Source of the DNA: Ascaphus truei
Taxonomy: Eukaryota > Chordata > Amphibia > Anura > Ascaphidae
Direction of reading: 5' to 3'
Length of the DNA: 64,000 bases
Assembly: GCA_036426205.1 (NCBI GenBank)
Contig: CM071568.1
Location: 218,176,654 to 218,240,653, forward strand
The notes beneath the pieces were generated by a model. It was not told the origin of the DNA and did no database searches. It saw nothing but the letters and a program-made list of their open reading frames with translations. Of this stretch, positions 54,358-64,000 are shown piece after piece. Made by a program: the position numbers and the translations under genes. The number at the start of each line of letters is the position of its first letter. Positions within the stretch are counted from its first letter, which is position 1.

Positions 54358-54480
54358 GTCACACCGCCTCAGGCCAATGAGAGGTGTGGGGGCGGGTGGC
54401 CCAAGGGACCAATGAGATTTCCCCTAGGGACACAGGAAGATGCAGACAGGCATACAGTGCTTTCACAAATATATAATAAG
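53396..54480. mobile_element. About 1.08-kb GC-rich insertion
   Basis: Starts CTAGCTGAGAGACCCGGCGTTGCCCGGG, then a GTGGGTGACTGAGTGGGTGG minisatellite (53455-53720). A GC-rich block with two 140-150-bp units follows (GGAGTGCAGGAGGCCCGGGC at 53897 and 54030), then (GT)n at 54328-54356. CCAATGAG occurs twice around a GGGGGCGGG box (54371-54414). Target duplication not identified. Open frames inside are compositional. Confidence 0.6.
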
Positions 54481-54745
54481 ATAAGTAAACATGGGAAGGA
54501 TGTTGATCCAGGGATTTATCCGATTGCCATTTCTTGGAGTCAAGAAGGAATTTATTTTTCACCTTACGATATATCATTGGATGATATACTGTAACAATGG
54601 GGGTTTTTGTTTGCCTTCCTCTGGATCAATAAGTAAGTATAGATATAGGATAAAGTATCTGTTGCCTAAATTTAGCATAGGTTGAACTTGATTGACGTAC
54701 GTCTTTTTTCAACCTCATCTACTATGTAACTATGTAACTATGTAG
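54480..54745 (+). mobile_element. Amphibian interspersed repeat, right part with 3' end
   Basis: TTGATCCAGGGATTTATCCG, GCCTTCCTCTGGATCAATAA, GGTTGAACTTGATTGACGTA, then TATGTAACTATGTAACTATG tail at 54722-54745. A well-known 3' end in frog genomes. Confidence 0.7.
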
Positions 54746-55270
54746 ATGCAAAGTTTGAAGCTTGGGATCTGAATATTTTTTTCAATACATTTGCATTGCT
54801 TTCAGCAAAGATTCCCCGCCAGACATTTTTGTACGGTAAGAAATACTGCAAATGTACTTTAAATATATGTATACTTTTGGATGATATTTTTTTGCTTTTG
54901 GGTTGTTTTTGCCAATGATGACATGCATTTTTTACTTTTAGGGGCCTATTCAGGTAGCTTCGATAAGGAACTCATCGAGCTCTTTGAGCCCTTCTCGAAC
55001 GAGTTGGTATAAGTAGCTATTCACAAAGCTCCGATAGCATACCAAACTTGTTTGAAGTGCTTCCCGATTGATAGCTCTCTCGCACAGACAAACAATGCGA
55101 AAGCTCCAAAAATGCTCAAACTCGCATTTTTTGAGGTATCAAGCAATTCAGGTAGCTTTGATAATCACTTTGTAGCTGCAACACGCAAGCAGCTCACAGG
55201 TTCTCATATCACCACCTCTAGGGTGACGAGATGGAATCCCCAGTGTGACTTAGAATTTTTTTCTTTTTTA

Positions 55271-56200
55271 CTGCATCGGATTGACGCCTGAAGTCTCTGG
55301 AGATGGCACACATTAATATCAGCTCCGGAGACCCCCGGCTTCAATCGTATTTAATAAAAATAAATTTACACGCAGCTTCATTACCTTAGCAGCTAACCGC
55401 TAAAGTAATGAAAGGGTTAAATACTAGTACCGTTTTATTGGGGATAGAGGAGGTGGGTGAAGGTGATATTTGACCCATGGTGGGTATTCGTGCTAACTGG
55501 GAGGGTTGCGGGACATGTTAACCCCTTCATTACCTTTGTGGTTACTACTGTTAAGGTAATGAAGCTACCCGCTACCCACCCGGTATGCATAGACACCCAA
55601 CACCCAACACCCACCCTGGGGCAACTACCCCCTTCACCCACCCCCTCTACCCCCAATAAACATTAAAAAAAATACAACACCAATATTAGCCAATACACCC
55701 ATTGATTGCCAGTGTGATTACCTATGTTCACAGGGGGAGCAAATAAAAGGGTGATGAGATGGGAGGAGCAGGGTGACTTAGAACAAAAAAATTATTTTTA
55801 CTGCATCAGATTGAAGCCGGAAGTCTCTGGAGCTGACACACATTAATACCAGCTCCGGAGACAACCTGCTTCAATCGTATGCAATAAAAATACATTTACA
55901 CGCAGCTTCATTACCTTAGCGGCTAACCACTAAGGTAATGAAGGGGTTAAATACCAGCATCCGGCTTATTTGAGGTAGAGGGGGTGGGTGAAGGTGGTAT
56001 TTGGCTCGTGGTGGGTGTTCATGCTAACCGGGAGGGTTGTGGGGTGAGTTAACCCCTTCATTACCTTAGCAGTTACTACTGCTAAGGTAATAAAGGGGTT
56101 AACCCCTCCCGCTGCCTACTCGGTAGACATAAACACCCACAATGGGCCAAATACCACCTTCACCCACCCCCTCTACCCCCTATAAACATTAAAACACAAT
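55271..56200. repeat. 530-bp tandem duplication in the foldback element
   Basis: CTGCATCGGATTGACGCCTG at 55271 and CTGCATCAGATTGAAGCCGG at 55801; both continue through CAGCTCCGGAGAC, ACACGCAGCTTCATTACCTT and CACCCACCCCCTCTACCCCC. Confidence 0.85.
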
Positions 56201-57539
56201 ACAAACACCAATACTAGCCATTGATTGCCAGTGTGGTTACCTATGCCCTCAATGGTAGCAAATATAACCCTAATGGCAATGAATGGACCCAACAATCCAT
56301 ACAGTACAGTAATGGGCAAAATCCCTATTATCCAGATCTGGATAATAGCTAATTTTAACATTAAAAATATTTTTTTTCCCAGTATTTATCAAGTAAATTA
56401 AAGTTCTATTTACCCCTGCCAAGATGAAGGCTGCCCTCATCCTCATGTTCTTCCTCCTCGTCCTCCATGGGTAGCAACAAAAATTGAAAAAATGAACTAC
56501 TGGCCACTAACCCCTTAATTACATTAGTAGTTAGTAATCGCTATAGTAATTAGGGGGTTAACCCCCCACTATACCCAACTGTGAGGCCTAACCACCCAGG
56601 GGCAACAACCCCTTCCCCACACCCTCTACCCCCATCACCACACATACAAATGGGCAAAGGCACTAGTAGCCAAAAATGGCTAATAGTATGTTTGCCCATT
56701 TGTTTGTAAAACAAAATAAGATACACAATAAAAATCATTGGCATAACTAAATAGATATGATGGTTCCCAGCAATCAAAAAATGAAAAAATAAGTCAAAGA
56801 CATCAATAGAAAACGAACAGTAATGTATTGAAACAATAAATGTATAACACGAGCCAACCCTATTGTAGGCTAGGAGGGGGCCTAACATGAAAAAAGAGGG
56901 CTAAACAAAAAATCACAAGTTTGGAGAGGGAGGGAGATGGGGGAAAAAACGTGGGGAATAACAACCATAGGGGGAAAAGAAAAAGCAGAAGACAAAAAAG
57001 AGAAAAACACGGGTGACATATAACATACGGTAAGGTAAAGGTGATATATTAGGCCCGTTCCCACAAACTAAAATAGTCTGAGGTACTTCCCTTTATAATA
57101 TCCCTCCACCTAAACATCCCCCAAAAAATCAGCAAGAAGACAGAAGTCAAATAATACATGCTGTATACTAATGTCAACTAACCCTGGTGTACTGTCAACT
57201 ACCAGGATTAATATCTCTGAGTAAAGCAGAGTAAATGTCTCTGGACAAAGGAGGTCCCCTAAACAGGCATAAATGAATTAATCCGCATGTAAATCCTCAA
57301 TCTCAGGAAAATGCAAATCTACACAGTACAAGCTACAAATGAGCAGACATTAGTGTCCTTATGTCTAACAGGATAATGTCCCCAATGTTAGCACAATTAA
57401 GAATAGATACTCTAAAGCCAAGCCTGAACAAAATAGAGTATGGGAGGAAGAGGTAAATGATACAAATCCTCCAAGTGTGCTGCTTATCAATGTGGATAGT
57501 TGTGCTCTCCTTGAGGGTATTTGACAGCATCCATTTTTT

Positions 57540-57950
57540 TAAAGGATGTGACATCATCAAAAAGGGAGGAAAGCTAGCCAATTAGGCAGTATATGCTTCC
57601 CTCCCTTTAGGATGATGTCACTTCAGCCAAAAACAAAATGGAAGCCATCACATGGTACACCAAGCAATCGGATTGGTAGGTATAACATGTAATGCCTTTC
57701 CTTTTGTCGTCATCAAAAAGGGAGGTAAGATAGCCAATCAGGTAGTATGCCTCCCTCCCTTTTTGATGATGTCACATCCCTCCAAAAAAGGAAAGGCATC
57801 ACATGGTATATCTACCAATCCGATAAATGGGGAGAAGCATATACTACTGTACATCAATGGCTGGCTTCCCTCCCTTTTTGATGAAGTCACATCATTAAAT
57901 AACATGGAACCTGTCACACCAACCAATCGGATTGGGGGTGTACCATTTGA
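57540..57950. repeat. Central palindromic repeats of the foldback element
   Basis: CATCAAAAAGGGAGGWAAG and its complement CCTCCCTTTTTGATGATGTC alternate (57554, 57713, 57752, 57866). CCAATCGGATTGG-type palindromes lie near 57665, 57815 (decayed) and 57923. Confidence 0.8.
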
Positions 57951-59218
57951 CAGTCAAATGTGACATCAAAGGCCTTATGTTAGGCCTGTCCCGTCTCATT
58001 TGAGACCAAGAAGACATCAGGGCAATATCTCGACCCTTTTTGGATTGTACGGTAGAGAAGACAGAAGAAAAGAAAGAAGGAAATAATTTACCAGGGACTT
58101 CAATCAACAGAGGACCATGGACTTCATTGTGTCGAGGGTCAAGAGTTTGTGCCGGAGTAGGATTCGGAGGGTGAATCTCGGCAATGGTAAGAAACACATT
58201 GATGGGCTTTTATATAATTGTGTATTTATTATGAGGTTGCCTGTTGACTGGCAATATGCAAATTTATGCCCCCTTCTGGGTATAGATAAGCACAGTGACA
58301 ATCAATGCATTTTTTGGCAATTTTTTGTTTTTATTTTATTGTTATGTATTGTATTTTTTGTTGTTTTCTTTAGCTTGCCCATTCATTGCCATTGTGGCAA
58401 TTCATGCCCATATTCTGGGCATGGTTTACCACAGTCACAATCAATGGCTTTATTGGCAAGTGTATAGTTATGTCAATGTTATTTTATTGTGTATTTGTTT
58501 TGTTTTACAAATAAATGGGTAAACGAGCCATTTTGGGTTTCTAATGCCTGGCCCATTTGTATGTGTGTTCATGGGGTTAGAGGGGTGAGGGTGGGAGTAG
58601 TTTCCCTGGGGAGGGTGGTTAGGCTTCCCGGGTAGGTATCAGGGGAGGGGGTTTATTACTATAGTGGTTATTTACAGCTAAGGTAATTAACGGGTTAGTG
58701 GCCAGTAGTTCATTTTTTAAATTTAATGTTGCTACCCACGGAGGATGAGAAGGACAGAGCTGAGGTTGAAGGTGGCCTTCATCCTAGCAAGGGTAATTAG
58801 AACTTTAATTTACTTTATTCTGGCTGGTTACTGTTTTATTTTTAATGGGAAAATTAGCTCTTATTCAGATCTGGATAATAGGCATTTTGCTCATTATTGT
58901 ACTGTACAGTATGTGTTGGGGGTTGGGAGTAGAGGGGGTGGGTAGTAGGGTGTTGTATTTCAATGTTTCTTGGGAGTAGAGGGGATGGGTGAAGGGGGTA
59001 GTTGCACCAGGGTGGGTTGTTAGATCTCTCAGGGGGATAGCGGGAGGGGTTAAACGCTTTCATTACTATAGTGGTTACGACCGCTATGGTAGTGAAGGGT
59101 TAACTCCACCTGCAACCTATCCGGTAAGCCTAACCGCCCACCGTGGGGCAACTACCCCTTCACCCACCTCCTCTAAACCCAATAAACCAGGTAATCTATT
59201 TAATCCCTTCAAGCTGTT

Positions 59219-59480
59219 TTTAATTTATTTAAATAACACAGTATTGAAGCAGGGGAGTCTCCTGAGCTGAACCGCATTAATTTCAGCCTCAGGGATTCCC
59301 TGATTCCTGAGTTACAGGCCTGTATTGTTTCAATGTCCCGCGTCACATGACCGGGAGATTTAACCATTGTGGTGATACCCGCACCCCAGACCAGGGCCTG
59401 TAACTCAGGAAACAGGGGATCCCCGAGGCTGAAATTAATGCGGTTCTGCTCCGGAGACCCCCTGCTTCTATACTGTGTTA
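59219..59480. repeat. Palindrome, arms about 110 bp, in the foldback right arm
   Basis: ACAGTATTGAAGCAGGGGAG... to CTGAGTTACAGGCCTG (59239-59322) returns inverted as CAGGGCCTGTAACTCAG... to CTGCTTCTATACTGTG (59392-59478). A second hairpin CTGTAAGAGCTCTGCA/TGCAGCTCTTACAG sits at 59510-59548. Confidence 0.9.
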
Positions 59481-59760
59481 TTAATATTTAAATTAAAACA
59501 GTGCGGTCGCCTGTAAGAGCTCTGCAGGGAGATGCAGCTCTTACAGACTGCAGGCAGATCGTATGGGTAGAACTTAGAAAAAGGCTAAGACAAGGACACT
59601 ACAATCCCGAGCGGTATTGGCATTTTGCTACCTCATGGTTTCTGACTTTCAATAATTCTTTCTGAATAATGTTATAACATATATGTCAGACCATGAGGTA
59701 GGGTCATGGCAAACCGTTCGATTTTGCAGTGATTTTATCAAAGCTACCTGAAGCCCCTTA

Positions 59761-61640
59761 GTCCCCAAAAATGTAGGTGTAAAACATCTTGCTATTTTGG
59801 AGTCTATATTGGACAAAAAAGTATGCATTTATATTTAGTATCAGTGTGTGCAGGCAACAATGGGAAATAATATTTAAAATTAATTTTAAGGAAATTAATT
59901 AAATTGTTAAAGATATCTGTGACAATATTAAGATAAGTAGATTTCATCATATTTATGACATCATATCTTTTTCACCAATGAAAGGCTCAACTTGTGCTTA
60001 AACAATATTTAGTTTACATAGGTACTGTACATAGAGAGCTGTTCACAGCAGACATGCAGTACTTATACAAATGTGATTTGGTTAATATTTGACTTAAAAT
60101 ATACAGATGTAGCGAAGAAGACTGTCTTTTGTAGCAGGGCAAGCTGCGGTCATTGTGCTGGAGTATCAATACTGCAGGAGGCTCGATCTGGAAGCATGGA
60201 ATCGCGCAGCACACATTTTAGCTTTTTTGACTCTGCTCTTCGGAGACAGTAAGACTTGCTACTTTAGATCTGTAGGGGAAATATAAAGTCACACTCAACC
60301 AAAAAGATTTTCAGCAATTCATATATTTTTTTTAACATTACATTGCACCAACTTAAAGGAGCTCTCAGAAGGCCATGTGTTATATTGCAAGTTTTGATGC
60401 TGAAAATTGAAATATGGTTCGACATATATGTTCAACCACATTGGATTTTTGTTAGTTAAATATCTACAAATCCTAAAAAGGCCAGTTTTCTGTGTCACTA
60501 ATAACACTGGGATTTGGTTGCATTTTTGGGGGAAAGTTATTTTTCTAATGTAGAAGTAAACCTGTATTTTAACATGTTTTTATGTATTTAAACATTTTGT
60601 AGAAAATCTGAAATTGGGAATCTGTTTGAAAATAATAATAATAATAATAATAATAATGACAAAAAAATGGTCACAATATGACTTGCTTATAGAATTAAAG
60701 TCCCCAACATAATCATGATTGCTCCTTATTTCTCACATAGATTAAATTAAAGTACTGAAACATACTGACACAAACATACTTCACAAATTATGTAAATTAG
60801 ACTATTAACTGTCATTTGCAGCAAGACCAGATTGTATGTATCTCCACTTCTATGTTTAAATATATTGCCATTCATGCATTATTAGGTTTTGTACAGAAGA
60901 CACTTTTCTTTCAGCAGACTGCAAAAATGTTTCCATATATAAAAACCTTAGTATTGGTTAACTTACTTTCTTTTACAGGTTATTAAGTATTTGTTTTTGT
61001 TCTAAAACAGGTTTGGAATACCAAATAGTGTATTTGTTTGAATCATGTTTGAAATTAAACAAAATCCTATTATAACTTTATTTATTTTTTCGTTATTTGT
61101 TTTTTGATTCCAGGTTTACTTGATATTTAAAGTTCAGTATTAATCATTCATATTCAAAGCTCATATACATAGTTTCATTTACAGTATATGGAAAGCAGAG
61201 GAGAAATGAATGTGGAATGCAAAATTAAAATAAACGTGTGGTAAAACAAGTTACTGTATATTAAAACACAAAATTATTCAACCTTTTTATTAAACTGTAT
61301 TACTTATCTAATTTGGGCAGTAATATTAAATTACACCATTTTTAGAGAAAGAGAGACCATACTCATAAGGGAAGAGCAGCATGACCGCAGTACCAAGCTG
61401 TCCCCCTCTCCTTCTTCCTATTTTAGTTGCTATGACCATCTATCCCCCTTTTCCCTTCACCTTGACTTGATCCCTGGGCCTGTAAAGTTGGTCCAAAGCC
61501 TCTGGCCCATCATGGGCTGAATGGGTAACTACTGTAAGGGTGAGGCGGGAAGTGGTGATGGGGGGGGGGAGGCGAGTGAGTAGGCTATTGAGGCCATAAA
61601 GGAGGGGGGGGGGAAGTGGCCTGGGAGCTCAGTCAAGTGC
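59761..61640. other. No gene recognised; (AAT)n at 60632-60657
   Basis: AT-rich DNA; 61380-61630 is more mixed with G-runs (61560 and 61605). Confidence 0.45.
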
Positions 61641-62560
61641 TCCCAGGCTGATTGAAAATCTGAGAAGTAAATCTACTGCCTTACCTTGAAGATGGATGAT
61701 GCAGAGAGGACTGAGGAGAACCTCCTTTAGAGCTCTGCAGAGGTGGCCAGGAGATACAGTGCAGCATGGCTGCTGCAGCCAGTGGCTGAAGTGCTGGATG
61801 GTGCTGGAGCATCGGAAGGGGTGAGAAGCGGATCCCAAGTGAGGAGCGCAGCATGGGGGGACTCCACGGATCGTCAAGTGTGACAGGAGGGAGGCTGGAA
61901 TGCCGATCTCCCATCGGGACAATTCATAAATTGTGTGGGAAAAGCAGAGCCGGAAACAACTGTATAGAGGCTCGGGCACAGGTGCACTTGCCCATCAAAG
62001 AGAGTGAGTTCTGGAAGGGCAAATTTCCCTTTTCAGGTCCTCTTCCCTACAGTGTTCTCCCTCCTGGCCCCACCATTAGAGAGAAGGGTGTGGGACCAGG
62101 AGGAAGAACACTGTATGGAAGTGGACCCGAAAGGGAAATTTGGAGGGGGCAACATAGCAAGAGATGCTGCAGCAAAAGGCTACAACACTGGTGAATGTCA
62201 CATGGATGGTGGCCTGCTAGACCATTATCTCAGTAGGAAAGTGGATCCATTGGTGGGAGAGAGGTTCCAGTGCAGGTTTGGATTCCTTTTGTGGACAGGG
62301 AGAGGGGTGGAATCAGAGAATTTAAAATAATTATGGTAATGCCTGGTGTTGCAAGAAAGAAAAAACATACCTCCAGAAGAAGGTTAGTCTAGGTAGGATG
62401 GTGGGGCCATTTTAGAATCAACAGTTACCATGGCTAAGGATCTTGTGTGGGCCACACGAGAGGTTTGTTCATCACAGTTTTAGGGGGAACTAATATTTGT
62501 TATGGCCTTTTTCGGGGGTGCTAAAGGGGCAGGACAACATGATTTGTCTGATGAAGCGGG
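61640..62560 (+). pseudogene. Possible DIRS-type Gag region
   Basis: Plus-strand frames across 62004-62330 read KGYNTGECHMDGG, like the YNxGxCxxxxC start of zinc-finger Gag in DIRS-type elements, but the following cysteines are lost. The assignment depends on the recombinase fragment downstream. Confidence 0.35.
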
Positions 62561-62564
62561 TTGG

Positions 62565-62765
62565 GGTCTTCCTGCAGGTAAGGCCTCCGGTGGCAGGCCC
62601 ATTGTTCGTCCATGCAGACGGGGGATCATTATCCAGCTTCCAGTTTTGGAGTTTTTTTAAGTTATGCCTGGATTACATGGGACCTGGACATGGGAAGAGG
62701 CTGCAACGGAGGAAGCCTGCTTGGAGATGGGTAGTGAGGATATCCAGAGGCTCCTGAGTTATGTA
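62565..62765 (+). pseudogene. DIRS-type tyrosine recombinase fragment
   Basis: Plus strand reads GPLFVHADGGSLSSFQFWSFFKLCLDYMG, the LFxHxDGxPLTxxQFxxxxxxxL segment just before the catalytic HxxR. After a frameshift it reads TGTWTWEEAATEEACLEMGSEDIQRL, which aligns with GTHSFRIGAATxAxxxGxxxxxIxxxGRW. The H and R of the HSFR box are replaced, so the copy is dead. DIRS elements use this enzyme instead of an integrase. No reverse transcriptase is visible. Confidence 0.65.
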
Positions 62766-62774
62766 ACATGTAAC

Positions 62775-63182
62775 ATACTGCACCGACACACTTTATTCGA
62801 GCAAATACCCAGTATGTACCTGGCAGATACCTGGAATGCGCCGCTCCTCACCTCTGACAAGCCCCGTTGCGTTTGCCTTCCCAGCCTGGGTTCATGCCTG
62901 GCTGACGGGCGGCTGATCTGTTAAATGATAATGATTAGGATTTAATAGGCTGCAATGCTTCGCGTGTCTACCAGATGGCATAAATTCATGAATTGTAATG
63001 CAGTATATATATATATATATATATACTGTGCAGTATTGCAGCCAGCGGGAATAAAATGCTTCAATCCCTGCCTGGAAAATACCTCAATGCACTCGGGCAG
63101 AAAACAGTCACAAACCTCAATACACCCGGGTATACCCGAATTCGTGGGACTAGCCGAGCTCGAATAAAGTGTGTCGCCAGTG
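62775..63182. mobile_element. MITE with GACACACTTTATTCGAGC inverted ends
   Basis: GACACACTTTATTCGAGC at 62785-62802 and its exact complement at 63158-63175. Outer bases give CACTGGC on the right and ACTGCACC on the left; TAAC flanks (62771-62774 and 63183-63186) are a probable 4-bp duplication. A (TA)n palindrome lies at 63002-63028. Confidence 0.72.
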
Positions 63183-63183
63183 T

Positions 63184-64000
63184 AACACAGGAGCCCAATG
63201 TGCAGAGACCATAAGAGGGCTGTTCCTTCGCTAGCATCAATTTAAATAGACTGGAAGGGTCTGCAGAAAAATCTTCAGTATTAGTATACATTTTCTGTCT
63301 AGAAGCTCCAGATGTTTGACTTTTTCTTCTAAAAGGGAAGTACTACAACTTTTGTATATGTAGGAATTGGCCAGAAAAAAGGCTAAACAACCTGAAACGT
63401 AAATATTGCCCCCCTTAATGTTTTGGACTGCTTTGATTTTTTTTTATCTTTTCTACTTTTCATTTTTTCTGTTTTTGATTCAGTTCCCCTCTTTTTTTTC
63501 TCTCTCTTTTTCTGTCTTTTTTTTCATACTATATTAGGTCATTCTGGTTTGGTGTTATTTGATTACTTTTGTCTTTATTAGTCAAAATATTACTTTGGAC
63601 CACTTGATTTTTGTATGGGACTTGGTGGGGACTCCCTATCTCCCTGCACCATTGCTATATCTTCTAGATAGAGCTAGTTTTCATATATGTAGGCAATGCT
63701 GTTTGTCCTTTGTGATATACATATAGTTATTATAATGGATATTAGTATTAATGAAATTCAAAAGAGGTGTTACCTCTAACAATGCATTTCCACAGAGTTC
63801 TGTTATAGTTAATGCAGGGTTTGTATGTTACATCATAGTTAAACTTGGTGTTGCTCTAGACCCTGAAATACATGTTGGTCTTCTACAGGGTTTGAATAAG
63901 TGTAAGACTACAGTTAGGTATGGTTTAATTATCATATTGTTATTTACAGTATTCTTTTCCTTTCCTGTCTTCTCCTTTTAAACTTTAATTAGATGTTATT
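63184..64000. other. No gene recognised
   Basis: T-rich stretches near 63427-63530; otherwise plain AT-rich sequence to the window edge. Confidence 0.45.

Larger units (their letters stand above)
54941..59757. mobile_element. 4.8-kb foldback DNA element, Harbinger-like ends, TTA target duplication
   Basis: Left end GGGGCCTATTCAGGTAGCTT; right end read inward GGGGCTTCAGGTAGCTTTGA. Both are flanked by TTA (54938-54940 and 59758-59760). Large inner parts are inverted copies of each other, for example ATTATCCAGATCTGGATAAT (56328) versus 58865-58880, and the CTACTGGCCACTAACC block (56499) versus GGTTAGTGGCCAGTAG (58693). Left arm holds a 530-bp tandem duplication (start ATCAGATTGAAGCC type, 55271 and 55801). 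No transposase was recognised. Confidence 0.75.

Noticed and set aside
53720..54362. Overlapping open frames of 80-190 codons on both strands
   Set aside because: GC-rich duplicated units and a GT repeat; stop codons are rare at this composition and the frames mirror one another.
1..64000. tRNA or rRNA genes
   Set aside because: No stretch with a recognisable pair of internal A and B boxes or rRNA core was seen by eye; a covariance search would be needed to exclude them.

Overview
The window reads as non-coding, repeat-packed DNA from a large vertebrate genome, most likely an anuran amphibian. The evidence is the mixture of repeats: L2-type LINE tails, Penelope-like elements (PLEs) with hammerhead-like motifs, Ty3/Gypsy pieces with SCAN-like Gag or a chromodomain, a DIRS-type tyrosine recombinase remnant, Tc1/pogo, hAT and Harbinger-type DNA elements, and long pyrimidine-rich minisatellites. 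No host protein-coding exon, tRNA or rRNA could be recognised. Every protein-like stretch I could identify is a decayed mobile-element gene. The species was not determined.

Layout. 1-2.8 kb: minus-strand Gypsy Gag/protease remnant running into a CT-rich minisatellite. 3.2-9.2 kb: pogo-like MITE, solo LTR, small hAT MITE, L2 tail, then a PLE-like inverted-repeat unit containing a hAT MITE. 10-16.8 kb: second hammerhead-like inverted repeat, a Gag-like reading frame of unknown origin, GC-rich repeats, a 200-bp satellite, and a CpG-rich segment that looks like a promoter. 17.8-21 kb: CT microsatellite and minisatellites. 21.7-27.7 kb: L2 tail, Tc1 transposon with a nested insertion, PLE endonuclease and RT fragments, two solo LTRs. 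28.3-29.1 kb: hAT-like element. 32.3-37.6 kb: mirrored minisatellite module, fused pieces of two Gypsy elements, solo LTR. 37.6-42.6 kb: a PLE coding remnant on the minus strand broken by several later insertions, then a hammerhead-bearing inverted repeat. 43.3-52 kb: LINE RT, LINE tails, two more PLE-type inverted repeats, Gypsy integrase. 53.3-54.7 kb: interspersed repeat split by a GC-rich insertion. 54.9-59.8 kb: a 4.8-kb foldback element. 61.6-63.2 kb: DIRS-like remnant and a MITE.

The most notable signal is not a gene. The 7-mer TACAGTA (and its complement TACTGTA) occurs roughly 65-70 times by eye, against about 12 expected from base composition. It is exactly the scar (TA + CAG or CTG + TA) left by cut-and-paste excision of Tc1/mariner-type elements whose ends begin CAG. 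All three TA-flanked elements still present here have ends beginning CAG. In one minisatellite, a single repeat unit carries the extra 5 bases that its sister units lack. The window therefore seems to keep a dense record of past DNA-transposon traffic. A second signal is a set of hammerhead-ribozyme-like motifs, most of them on the arms of large inverted repeats and consistent with PLE terminal repeats.
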